A stretch of DNA of 64,000 nt, from NCBI RefSeq assembly GCF_000372425.1, contig NZ_AQVD01000002.1, positions 126,307 through 190,306 of the forward strand, read 5' to 3'. The position numbers and the translations under genes are program-made. The first letter of the stretch is position 1, and each line of letters begins with the position of its first letter. This stretch comes from Streptococcus ferus DSM 20646. Its GTDB lineage: Bacteria > Bacillota > Bacilli > Lactobacillales > Streptococcaceae. Below are positions 1-6,902 of the stretch, in pieces. The notes under the pieces are model-generated. The model had not been told where the DNA came from. It saw only the letters and a program-made list of their open reading frames with translations, and did no database searches.

Positions 1-211
1 GCCAAACTTCATCAACCAATTTGTCATCACCTTAAAAGATACAACCATTATTTCAGCTATTGGTCTGATCGAACTCTTCCAAGCTGGAAAAATTATCATT
101 GCTAGAAACTACCAATCTTTCCGTATGTATGCCATTTTAGCAATCTTGTATCTGATCATCATCACCTTGCTGACACGCTTGGCAAAACGTTTAGAAAAGA
201 GGATTAAATAA
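1..211 (+). CDS. Amino acid ABC transporter permease, C-terminal fragment
   Basis: The gene is cut by the left edge; the open frame starts at base 2 and gives 69 residues before TAA at 209-211. What remains is the end of a polar amino acid permease (membrane subunit of a Gln/His/Arg-type importer): the cytoplasmic EAA-like loop ([13 protein letters not shown]) followed by one hydrophobic helix and a basic tail ending KRLEKRIK. The stop overlaps the next ATG by one base (TAATG), so it is translationally coupled to the ATPase gene that follows. The substrate cannot be told from this fragment. Confidence 0.85.
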   Translation, partial: PNFINQFVITLKDTTIISAIGLIELFQAGKIIIARNYQSFRMYAILAILYLIIITLLTRLAKRLEKRIK

Positions 212-951
212 TGGCAGATTTAAAAATTGATGTTCAAGATTTGCATAAATCCTTTGGAAAAAATGAAGTTTTAAAAGGAATTGATGCTAAATTTTATGAG
301 GGGGACGTGGTTTGTATTATCGGTCCTTCTGGATCAGGCAAGTCAACCTTCCTTCGGACCTTAAATCTTTTGGAGACGATTACCAGCGGTAAGGTTGTTG
401 TGGATGGCTATGAATTGTCGGATCCAGCCACTAATGTTGATAAAGCCCGCGAAAATATCGGAATGGTTTTCCAGCATTTCAACCTTTTCCCTCACATGAC
501 CGTTTTAGAGAATATCATGTTTGCACCGACTGAATTGGGTAAAGAGTCCAAGGCAACTGCAGAAAAGCATGCTATTGAATTACTGGAAAAGGTCGGACTT
601 TCTGATAAGAAAGATGCTTATCCTGACAGCCTTTCCGGTGGACAAAAGCAACGCGTGGCAATCGCTCGAAGCTTAGCCATGAATCCAGAAATCATGCTCT
701 TTGATGAGCCGACTTCTGCCCTTGACCCTGAAATGGTCGGAGACGTTCTCAATGTCATGAAAGACTTAGCCGAACAAGGCATGACCATGCTCATCGTTAC
801 CCATGAAATGGGATTTGCTCGCCGAGTAGCTAACCGCGTTATTTTTACAGACGGCGGTCAATTTCTAGAGGATGGCACTCCTGAAGAAATTTTTGATCAC
901 CCTAAACACCCGCGTTTGAAAGACTTCTTGGATAAAGTCTTAAACGTTTAA
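211..951 (+). CDS. Polar amino acid ABC transporter ATP-binding protein (GlnQ/HisP type)
   Basis: This 246-residue cytoplasmic ATPase energises the permease encoded just upstream. It has every ABC landmark: Walker [10 protein letters not shown] at 38-46, Q-loop [11 protein letters not shown] near 88-98, signature LSGGQ at 141-145, Walker B IMLFDEP at 161-167 and the switch histidine at 198. The Q-loop sequence and length are typical of the PAAT family (GlnQ, HisP, ArtP). The start overlaps the permease stop by one base, and a strong terminator follows, so this is the last gene of its operon. The amino acid carried is not predictable from the ATPase. Confidence 0.93.
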   Translation: MADLKIDVQDLHKSFGKNEVLKGIDAKFYEGDVVCIIGPSGSGKSTFLRTLNLLETITSGKVVVDGYELSDPATNVDKARENIGMVFQHFNLFPHMTVLENIMFAPTELGKESKATAEKHAIELLEKVGLSDKKDAYPDSLSGGQKQRVAIARSLAMNPEIMLFDEPTSALDPEMVGDVLNVMKDLAEQGMTMLIVTHEMGFARRVANRVIFTDGGQFLEDGTPEEIFDHPKHPRLKDFLDKVLNV

Positions 952-956
952 TCGTT

Positions 957-994
957 AAAAAGCAGCCGTAATTCTTAGATAACAGCTGCTTTTT
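957..994 (+). terminator. Rho-independent terminator after the amino acid importer
   Basis: A ten-base perfect inverted repeat (957-966 with 985-994) starts with an A run and ends in five T. It lies six bases after the ATPase stop. Confidence 0.85.
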
Positions 995-1026
995 AGATTG
1001 TCTTTGCTAGTCATGAAAGCCTTTTC

Positions 1027-1055
1027 TTGACAAAATACGATTGATTTGCTAGTAT
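1027..1055 (+). promoter_or_regulatory. Promoter of the ABC-F leader transcript
   Basis: A perfect -35 TTGACA (1027-1032) and a -10 TAGTAT (1050-1055) are separated by 17 bases. Transcription should begin near 1062, about 210 bases ahead of the first gene-sized ORF, which leaves a long regulatory leader. Confidence 0.75.
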
Positions 1056-1071
1056 AAAGGTACCACAATTC

Positions 1072-1240
1072 AGGAGGACAACCTATCGTGTTAAACTAAA
1101 AACCAATAATTGCAGATAATCTATCTTTATCAAGCATGGTTTTTAGTTCTGTCCAAATAAACAAGTCAACAAGCCTTTTTGAGTCTTGTTCTTATTGGCA
1201 CTCTCTTCTTTCAAACCCTGCTTGATTAAGCAGGGTTTTT
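1072..1240 (+). promoter_or_regulatory. Ribosome-mediated transcription attenuator of the ABC-F gene
   Basis: The leader holds a strong ribosome site (AGGAGG, 1072-1077), a three-codon ORF (1088-1099) and three sets of pairing segments. Stem 1 joins 1094-1105 to 1137-1148 (12 perfect pairs). The terminator joins 1213-1223 to 1228-1238 with a T run at 1236-1240. A third option pairs 1130-1142 with 1213-1225 (12 of 13), which would break the terminator. Stem 1 and the antiterminator compete for 1137-1142. A ribosome stalled on the short ORF would cover the 5' arm of stem 1 and release the antiterminator. A further hairpin lies at about 1153-1200. The pairings are seen; the mechanism is inferred from known ABC-F attenuators. 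Confidence 0.8.
1088..1099 (+). CDS. Three-residue leader peptide (M-L-N)
   Basis: GTG-TTA-AAC-TAA lies ten bases after AGGAGG and inside the 5' part of stem 1 of the attenuator. Its only likely role is as a stalling site for drug-bound ribosomes. It is too short to judge by coding statistics; the case rests on the strong ribosome site and its placement. Confidence 0.55.
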   Translation: MLN

Positions 1241-1273
1241 CTATTAAATCTTGGAGCAAGAAAGGAAAATACG

Positions 1274-1420
1274 ATGAAACACTTAGACCAACTAAAAAAA
1301 CAAGTCAAACAGCCACAGGGAAAGGGACAAGCTGGCAAAACAGCTGATAAAAATGTCCGCCCTGGTCACACTAACCAGCACAGCAAGCCTATTATCAGTC
1401 ATAATCTAGGAAATCGCTAA
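1274..1420 (+). CDS. Small basic protein of unknown function ahead of the ABC-F gene
   Basis: A 48-residue ORF begins MKHLDQLKKQ and ends HNLGNR, with a ribosome site (GAAAGGAAAA) just upstream. It is rich in Lys, Gln, Gly and His, has no membrane segment or cysteine, and looks unstructured apart from a short amphipathic N-terminus. It lies between the attenuator terminator (ends 1240) and the ABC-F ribosome site (from 1437), so it would be induced together with the resistance factor. I do not recognise the family. It could be a second leader ORF or a real protein that binds the ribosome or RNA. Confidence 0.6.
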   Translation: MKHLDQLKKQVKQPQGKGQAGKTADKNVRPGHTNQHSKPIISHNLGNR

Positions 1421-1447
1421 GCTGGTCCCATCTCCTAAGGAGGACCT

Positions 1448-2953
1448 ATGCTACAATTAGAAAAACTAACCATTACCCATCAGAAAGACTTGCAAGATTT
1501 GGTACACAACTTGGATTTGGTCTTAAATCCAGGCGAAAAACTGGCCATTATTGGCGAAGAAGGCACGGGCAAGTCCAGCCTCATCAAGGCTATCGTTGCC
1601 CCTCAACTCCTTTCTTCCTATGCCCAACTTTCAGGGAAGATCACCAACCATTTTCACCAGTTCGGTTATTTGCCACAAGCTTTGGAAAATGAAGAACTCC
1701 AACTAACCGTCATGGATTTTCTCTATCGAGATCTGGACTATGGGCTCTTTGACTTCAACCTTTTTTACAAATACGCCGACCAATTCGGACTTGATTTGGA
1801 GAAATTTGAAGCCAATGTACAGACTATGACTAGTCTCTCCGGTGGTGAAAAACTGAAAGTTCAGCTCTTGAAAATTCTAGCCAATGACCCTGACTTGCTG
1901 ATTTTAGATGAACCATCCAGTGACTTGGACTTAGAAACCCTTCAATGGCTGGAACATTTTATCCAGCAGTCAGACAAGGCCATCCTTTTCATCTCCCATG
2001 ATGAGAGTTTGCTAGCTCGGGCAGCTACTGCTATCTTGCACCTGGAATTGCTCAAAAAGCGGACAGAACCTCGAGCAACTTTCTACCGTGGAAGCTATGA
2101 TCAGTACCGTCAGGAGCGAAAAGAGGGCTTTGAACACCAGCTACAAGTCGCTAAAAAAGAACGGGAAGAACACGCCAAAAAGATGGAGCGCCACCACCGT
2201 ATCCACCAGAGTGTAGAGCATGTCCTGCGCCATACCCATGACAGTACTGCCGGTCGGCTCTTGGCCAAGAAGATGAAGAATGTCCTCAGCCAAGAAAAGC
2301 GACTGAAAAAAGAAGCCGAAAACCTGACCGAAATGCCGCAAGATATGGATGCCATCCAGCTCTTTTTCTCAGAAATAAAGCCCCTACCAGCCAGCAAAAC
2401 CATCCTCTCTTGGGAGCATAAGGCCTTGCCGACAGGACAAACGATCAGCTTGCAGATTCGGGGACAGGATAAGCTGGTTATCACTGGCAAGAATGGCATT
2501 GGCAAAACCAGACTGCTCAAATTAATCATGAAAGACTTGCTAGCTCGTCCTGACTTATCCGTCGGCTACATGCCCCAGCACTACGAGGAGGAATTTGAAA
2601 ATCAGGATACACCTCTGTCCTTTCTAGCTTCGGTAGCCGATGAGGAAAAAGCACGAACTCTCCTCGCTAGTTTAAAATTTACCAGACAAGAGGTCATTCA
2701 TTCTCTACATGATTTGTCAGGCGGACAAAAGGCCAAACTGTTTCTGGCTCGGATGGTCTTGGCTGGCAATGATGTTCTGGTCTTGGATGAGCCGACCCGC
2801 CACTTTTCACCAACCAGTCAGCCCCTCATTCGACAGCTCTTGATAGATTACCCAGGTGCCATCATCAGTGTTTCCCATGACCGCCGCTTTATCGAAGAGG
2901 TAACTGCAATCAACTATCAGTTGGTTGAGGAAAGCTTGCTGAGAAAAAGATAA
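1448..2953 (+). CDS. ABC-F family ATPase, probable antibiotic-resistance ribosomal protection protein
   Basis: This 501-residue soluble protein has two ABC domains and no membrane segments. Domain 1 has Walker A GEEGTGKS (36-43), LSGGE (130-134) and LLILDEP (150-156). Domain 2 has GKNGIGKT (347-354), LSGGQ (423-427) and VLVLDEP (443-449). The charged linker between them (about 205-310) is the part that in ABC-F proteins reaches into the ribosomal tRNA site. The usual EPTNHLD after Walker B is replaced by EPSSDLD in domain 1 and EPTRHFSP in domain 2, as in drug-resistance rather than housekeeping members. The ribosome site AAGGAGGA is at 1437-1444. The attenuator upstream fits a drug-inducible factor. 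The drug class is not predictable. Confidence 0.85.
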   Translation: MLQLEKLTITHQKDLQDLVHNLDLVLNPGEKLAIIGEEGTGKSSLIKAIVAPQLLSSYAQLSGKITNHFHQFGYLPQALENEELQLTVMDFLYRDLDYGLFDFNLFYKYADQFGLDLEKFEANVQTMTSLSGGEKLKVQLLKILANDPDLLILDEPSSDLDLETLQWLEHFIQQSDKAILFISHDESLLARAATAILHLELLKKRTEPRATFYRGSYDQYRQERKEGFEHQLQVAKKEREEHAKKMERHHRIHQSVEHVLRHTHDSTAGRLLAKKMKNVLSQEKRLKKEAENLTEMPQDMDAIQLFFSEIKPLPASKTILSWEHKALPTGQTISLQIRGQDKLVITGKNGIGKTRLLKLIMKDLLARPDLSVGYMPQHYEEEFENQDTPLSFLASVADEEKARTLLASLKFTRQEVIHSLHDLSGGQKAKLFLARMVLAGNDVLVLDEPTRHFSPTSQPLIRQLLIDYPGAIISVSHDRRFIEEVTAINYQLVEESLLRKR

Positions 2954-2956
2954 TTG

Positions 2957-2995
2957 AAAAGCCTACTGTTTTTATGCAGCAGGCTTCTTCTTTTA
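2957..2995 (+). terminator. Terminator after the ABC-F gene
   Basis: The stem 2959-2968 with 2977-2986 has one mismatch and is followed by a T-rich run. It overlaps the stop of the small minus-strand gene that ends at 2993. Confidence 0.7.
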
Positions 2996-3169
2996 TTCTT
3001 CATTTTGCGTTTCTTCTTGCACTTCTTCCTTGGCCAATTTCTCCCGCTCTAAGCGCAACTTGCGGTTGGGATTCAATTCGTTAAAGAGCTGCTCTAGACG
3101 TTCTGAGTTCCAGACATCCGCAGCAGACCCAAAATTGCCGTCCTTGTCTTTAAAAGATACTAAGCCCAT
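2993..3169 (-). CDS. Small charged protein of unknown function
   Basis: A 58-residue ORF begins MGLVSFKDKD and ends in an acidic tail (EEVQEETQNEE). It has a ribosome site (GAGAGG) on the minus strand just upstream. A helical, charged second half (about 22-58) suggests a coiled coil or disordered helix; no membrane segment or cysteine is present. It is read in the same direction as obg and lies 273 bases beyond the end of obg, after the hairpin-rich stretch. I do not recognise a named family. Length, ribosome site and non-random composition argue that it is real. Confidence 0.65.
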   Translation of the reverse strand: MGLVSFKDKDGNFGSAADVWNSERLEQLFNELNPNRKLRLEREKLAKEEVQEETQNEE

Positions 3170-3442
3170 TTGATGACCTCTCTTTCACATTTCTTGACTC
3201 ACACTTACCTGACGTTAGTAAGGTAGCTAACCAAGGTCCAATAAGACTTGGCCTAGTTTGACTGCTGACCTCGCTCTAAAATTTCTCTGTCCAAGCTGAG
3301 CTCACATGCCTAATAAGCTACAACATGGAGTCCAGGCAGTCGATATTACTGCCTGAACGGAATTCGTAAGGTTGGTAGGTAGACCGCCATAGTGGCTACC
3401 GTATCACATCAAGTCCTTTAGGACTAAGATGTGGTTCCAACG
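3170..3442 (-). other. Hairpin-rich intergenic region between obg and the small ORF
   Basis: No ORF is seen here, but the stretch is packed with inverted repeats: 3204-3208 with 3218-3222; 3231-3235 with 3247-3251; a perfect 8-pair hairpin 3333-3340 with 3348-3355; 3378-3382 with 3396-3400 extended by a CC/GG step; and nested 3405-3410/3428-3433 with 3413-3416/3421-3424. It lies in the path of minus-strand transcription from obg into the small gene. I cannot match it to a known riboswitch or to the pneumococcal BOX or RUP repeats from memory. Confidence 0.5.
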
Positions 3443-4756
3443 TTAATCCACAAACTCAAACTCAAAGTTGCCAATGCGGACAATGTCTCCATCTTTGGCA
3501 CCTCGGGCACGCAGAGCTTCATCGACACCCATTCCCCGCAGCTGACGTGAGAACTTCATAATGGACTCGTCACGTTCCATATTGGTCATGACAAAAAGCT
3601 TTTCTAACTTATCCCCTGAAAGAACCCAGGCAGCATCATCAGCCCTTGAAATCTCGAATGGTTTTTCTTCTTCGTTAAAGCCATAATAGGCTTCTTCCTG
3701 CTGAAAATCCGACTCACCGTAAAGCAGAAATTCTGACGTTTTATCCAGTAATTCTGTTGTTGCTTCAAGAAGATTTTCTAACCCTTGATGGGCAATCCCA
3801 GAAACCGGAAAAATCTGAGGCAGGTCATCAAATTCATCATAGCTTTCGGCTAAGCGTTGCCTGAAAAGACGCAGATTTTCTTCTGCCTCCGGCATGTCCA
3901 TCTTATTAGCAACGATAATCTGCGGACGCTCCATTAAACGAAGATTGTAGGTCTCCAGTTCATGGTTGATAGCCTGATAATCCTCATATGGATCCCGACC
4001 TTCACTGGCACTCATGTCTATCACATGAAGAATGACCCGTGTGCGCTCAATATGGCGGAGAAACTGGGTTCCAAGGCCAACGCCCTGGCTAGCCCCTTCA
4101 ATCAGACCCGGTAAATCAGCTGCAACAAAAGACTCCCCTGATTTAGTTCTCACCATGCCGATATTAGGAACAATAGTGGTGAAATGGTAGGCTCCAATTT
4201 TAGGCTTAGCCGCAGAAATGACGCTTAATAAGGTGGACTTTCCGACAGACGGAAAGCCGACGAGACCAACATCTGCTAGAACTTTCAATTCCAGTTCGAG
4301 TTCACGTTCCTCACCCGGCTCACCATTTTCCGCAATTTCGGGAGCTGGGTTGCGAGGGGTAGCAAAACGGATATTGCCACGCCCCCCGCGGCCGCCATGG
4401 GCTACGACAAATTCCTGTCCATTTTCAACAAGATCGGTAAGAACCTTGCCGGTCTCCGCATCACGGACAGTTGTTCCTTGGGGAACACGGACATATAGAT
4501 TATCGGAGCCGCGACCATGCATGCCTTTGGTCATCCCTTTTTCACCGGCTTTGGCTTTAAAATGACGGTTGTAGCGAAAGTCCATAAGTGTGCGAAGCCC
4601 TTCATCCACAAGGAAAATCACATCACCACCGCGACCACCGTCACCACCCCAGGGGCCGCCGTTGGGCACATACTTTTCACGGCGAAAGGCAACCATACCG
4701 TCACCGCCGCGGCCGGCCTTGACGCTTACCTTGGCCGTATCTAAAAACATACTCAT
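3443..4756 (-). CDS. obg: GTPase Obg (ObgE/CgtA)
   Basis: This essential GTPase binds the 50S subunit and links ribosome maturation to cell state. Its 437 residues show the glycine-rich Obg domain (1-158), then the G domain with P-loop GFPSVGKST (167-175), switch I TTIVPNIG (193-200), DLPGLIEG (214-221) and NKMD (284-287), and a C-terminal OCT domain (about 355-435). Length and order match the family. It is preceded by the terminator of the DUF4044 gene, so it needs its own promoter. Confidence 0.97.
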   Translation of the reverse strand: MSMFLDTAKVSVKAGRGGDGMVAFRREKYVPNGGPWGGDGGRGGDVIFLVDEGLRTLMDFRYNRHFKAKAGEKGMTKGMHGRGSDNLYVRVPQGTTVRDAETGKVLTDLVENGQEFVVAHGGRGGRGNIRFATPRNPAPEIAENGEPGEERELELELKVLADVGLVGFPSVGKSTLLSVISAAKPKIGAYHFTTIVPNIGMVRTKSGESFVAADLPGLIEGASQGVGLGTQFLRHIERTRVILHVIDMSASEGRDPYEDYQAINHELETYNLRLMERPQIIVANKMDMPEAEENLRLFRQRLAESYDEFDDLPQIFPVSGIAHQGLENLLEATTELLDKTSEFLLYGESDFQQEEAYYGFNEEEKPFEISRADDAAWVLSGDKLEKLFVMTNMERDESIMKFSRQLRGMGVDEALRARGAKDGDIVRIGNFEFEFVD

Positions 4757-4785
4757 TCTTTCAATTCTTCCTATTTTCCTGCTTT

Positions 4786-4805
4786 AAAAAAACGCCCTTA
4801 AGCGT
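4786..4805 (-). terminator. Terminator after the DUF4044 gene
   Basis: On the minus strand a short ACGC/GCGT stem (4802-4805 with 4792-4795) is followed by seven T. The stem is short but the U run is strong and it lies directly after the stop of the small gene. Confidence 0.55.
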
Positions 4806-4809
4806 CCCT

Positions 4810-4944
4810 TTAAATAATTCCAACGGCACTTAGGGCACTAAACACAACGGCTCCTACTGTAACCAATAGCATCACAATGACAACCACTAGGGTTAATTTT
4901 TCAAAGGGGGTCTTCTTTTTGGGTCCATTATCTCCAAAAGCCAA
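4810..4944 (-). CDS. DUF4044-type small membrane protein
   Basis: A 44-residue protein (MAFGDNGPKKK, then one hydrophobic helix from about 17 to 42) matches the DUF4044 single-pass peptides common in streptococci. Translation must start at TTG (4944-4942): an in-frame stop lies three codons upstream and no ATG or GTG falls between. The ribosome site AGAGG is nine bases ahead. It is flanked by its own promoter and terminator, so it is monocistronic. The function is unknown. Confidence 0.8.
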   Translation of the reverse strand: MAFGDNGPKKKTPFEKLTLVVVIVMLLVTVGAVVFSALSAVGII

Positions 4945-4980
4945 TTCATTTTACCTCTTTTACAGAATTTTTTCCTATTC

Positions 4981-5009
4981 ATCTTATCATGATTTGGAAG
5001 AATAAGCAA
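4981..5009 (-). promoter_or_regulatory. Promoter of the DUF4044 gene
   Basis: On the minus strand TTGCTT (5009-5004) and TAAGAT (4986-4981) are separated by 17 bases, about 37 bases ahead of the TTG start. Confidence 0.65.
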
Positions 5010-5094
5010 CTAACAAGCCAGATTGACTTTAATTTGTGATTTCAAACTAAATATGCTAGAGTAACAGATGACAGAAAAAAACAAGGAGGTTGTC

Positions 5095-6336
5095 ATGGTT
5101 TTACAAAACTTTGATCAAAACTTAAAAAAATATGCCCAGCTCTTGATTAACAAGGGGGTCAATATCCAAAAGGGCCATACTCTGATCATTACTATCGATG
5201 TCAAGCAGAATGACTTTGCTCAGCTTCTGACAGAAGCTGCTTATCAAGCCGGTGCTAGCGAAGTGGTGGTTGATTACACAGACGACAGAATCACCAAATC
5301 AAAATTGCTTTATGCCGATGAAGACCGAATAACAACTGTTCCACAGTACTTGGTTGATAAATCCCTTTATTTTCTTGACAAAAAGGCCAGCCGCCTGGCC
5401 ATTCGTTCTTCGGATCCGAACGCTTTTGCTGGTGTAGACAGCAAACGTTTAGCGGATGCGACAAAAGCAGTCGCTCTGGCTTTAAATGAGCAGCGCCAAG
5501 CCACTCAGGCCAACAAAGTCAGCTGGAATTTAGCGGCCGCTGCAGGACCCGAGTGGGCTGCTATGGTCTTTCCTGACTTATCCAGTCAGGAAGAACAGGT
5601 CGATGCCCTTTGGGATGCTATCTTTAAAATGAATCGTATCTATGATGATGATCCGATTAAGGCTTGGGATGAGCATGAAGCACGCTTATCTGAGAAAGCA
5701 TCCAAATTGAACAAGGCACAATTTACAGCCCTTCATTACCGAGCACCTGGAACTGACCTAACGATCGGTCTGCCAAAAAACCACCTCTGGGAATCCGCCG
5801 GCTCCTACAATGCTCAAGGAGAAACATTTATTGCCAACATGCCGACCGAAGAGGTCTTTACAGCCCCTGATTACCGTCGAGCTGATGGCTATGTTCAAAG
5901 TACCAAACCCTTAAGTTATGCCGGTGTTGTCATCGAAAACATGACCTTTACCTTTAAAGATGGGCTTATTGTGGATGTTAAAGCTGATAAAGGGGAGGAA
6001 ACCATTAAACGCTTAGTGGAAGAAAACGACGGTGCCCGCTCTCTTGGTGAAGTGGCGCTTGTCCCTCATAAAACACCGATTTCTCTGTCAGGCCTTACTT
6101 TCTTTAATACGCTCTTTGACGAAAATGCCTCTAATCATCTTGCCATTGGCTCTGCCTATGCTTTCAATATTGAAGGAGGTACTCAGATGAGCAATGAAGA
6201 GCTTAAAGCGGCCGGCCTTAACCGTTCAACCACTCATGTGGACTTCATGATTGGCTCTGATCAGATGGATATTGACGGTATCGACCAGGAAGGCAATGCC
6301 GTCCCAATCTTCCGGGGCGGAGAGTGGGCTATTTAA
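5095..6336 (+). CDS. pepS: Aminopeptidase PepS (peptidase family M29)
   Basis: This 413-residue cytoplasmic metallo-aminopeptidase trims N-terminal residues from peptides. The start is set at 5095 because AAGGAGG lies eight bases before that ATG; an upstream in-frame ATG at 5068 has no such site. The sequence MVLQNFDQNLKKYAQLLINKG and the central TDLTIGLP...W region are typical of the AmpS/PepS group, with metal ligands expected among the conserved Glu, His and Asp of the C-terminal half. A thioesterase gene follows after 14 bases. Confidence 0.93.
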   Translation: MVLQNFDQNLKKYAQLLINKGVNIQKGHTLIITIDVKQNDFAQLLTEAAYQAGASEVVVDYTDDRITKSKLLYADEDRITTVPQYLVDKSLYFLDKKASRLAIRSSDPNAFAGVDSKRLADATKAVALALNEQRQATQANKVSWNLAAAAGPEWAAMVFPDLSSQEEQVDALWDAIFKMNRIYDDDPIKAWDEHEARLSEKASKLNKAQFTALHYRAPGTDLTIGLPKNHLWESAGSYNAQGETFIANMPTEEVFTAPDYRRADGYVQSTKPLSYAGVVIENMTFTFKDGLIVDVKADKGEETIKRLVEENDGARSLGEVALVPHKTPISLSGLTFFNTLFDENASNHLAIGSAYAFNIEGGTQMSNEELKAAGLNRSTTHVDFMIGSDQMDIDGIDQEGNAVPIFRGGEWAI

Positions 6337-6350
6337 AAAAGGAGATCCTG

Positions 6351-6713
6351 ATGATTCTTTTTTCAAAACCCTTTAAAGCGCTGCCTCAACACTCAGCCCG
6401 TTCTCAAGGGTCAGGAGGTTTGGATGTCCTCGCAACCCCTAGTTTGGTTGCCTTTATGGAAAATGTCGCTTATGACTTCTTGGAAAAACAGTTAGACGCT
6501 GGACAAACCAGTGTGGGAGTAAGTCTTGATTTAGAACATTTAGCGCCCACCAAAATCGGACGCACCATTAAGGTAAACCTCTTAGAGCATTCTCAAGAGG
6601 GACGCAAGAACCACTTTAGCCTCGAGGCTTTTGACGGTGATAAACGGATTGGTAAAGCCCTGCATACCAGAGTTTGTGTTGATCATCAGCGTTTTTTAGA
6701 ACAACTGAATTAA
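6351..6713 (+). CDS. Hotdog-fold thioesterase
   Basis: This is a 120-residue single hotdog domain protein of the small acyl-CoA thioesterase group (FlK/PaaI-like). The start at 6351 follows AAAGGAG; the frame is open further upstream only because it overlaps the pepS end. Residues such as SLVAFMENVAYDFL form the long hotdog helix, and HLAPTKIGRTIKV lies on the sheet. It is read as a second gene after pepS. The substrate is unknown. Confidence 0.75.
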   Translation: MILFSKPFKALPQHSARSQGSGGLDVLATPSLVAFMENVAYDFLEKQLDAGQTSVGVSLDLEHLAPTKIGRTIKVNLLEHSQEGRKNHFSLEAFDGDKRIGKALHTRVCVDHQRFLEQLN

Positions 6714-6715
6714 AA

Positions 6716-6900
6716 AAAGCGTGAGACACAAACCAGTCAACCGTCATAAAGTGGCAATTTCGATTTTGTTGCTCCACCGCCGCACAGTTGATGAGAACAG
6801 GTGTGATCACTTACATAGCAAGAAACAAGGGCTTCCATTAAGCTACTTTGATGCTGCATAATTAAAAGCGTTTGAGAAAAAAGTCTCAAACGCTTTTTTA
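6716..6900. repeat. Degenerate streptococcal intergenic repeat, copy 1
   Basis: This non-coding stretch shares an ordered set of motifs with 18929-19230: GTGaGACAcAAA near the start, AATTTCGA, then CTCCACCgCCGCA followed by AG. It ends in a strong terminator hairpin. The match is by motif order, not full identity. Confidence 0.5.
6864..6897. terminator. Bidirectional terminator between the thioesterase and ABC-F genes
   Basis: A perfect 13-base stem (6864-6876 with 6885-6897) has A runs on one side and T runs on the other, serving the plus-strand thioesterase and the minus-strand ABC-F gene. Confidence 0.9.
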
Positions 6901-6902
6901 AA

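Noticed and set aside
2110..2529. Minus-strand ORF of 139 codons inside the ABC-F gene
   Set aside because: It lies wholly within a clear ABC-F gene, has no ribosome site and shows composition of an antisense shadow.
3421..3445. GGAACCAC on the minus strand beside obg, resembling the T-box core
   Set aside because: It comes directly after the obg stop, with no stem I or linker before it and no matching terminator after it. The order of elements is wrong for a T-box leader.
4218..4787. Plus-strand ORFs opposite the obg N-terminal region
   Set aside because: They reflect the glycine-rich Obg domain read backwards and have no supporting signals.
5023..5058. Possible pepS promoter (TTGACT with TAAATA or TATGCT)
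   Set aside because: The spacing is 19 or 24 bases with these boxes, outside the usual range, so no promoter is called.
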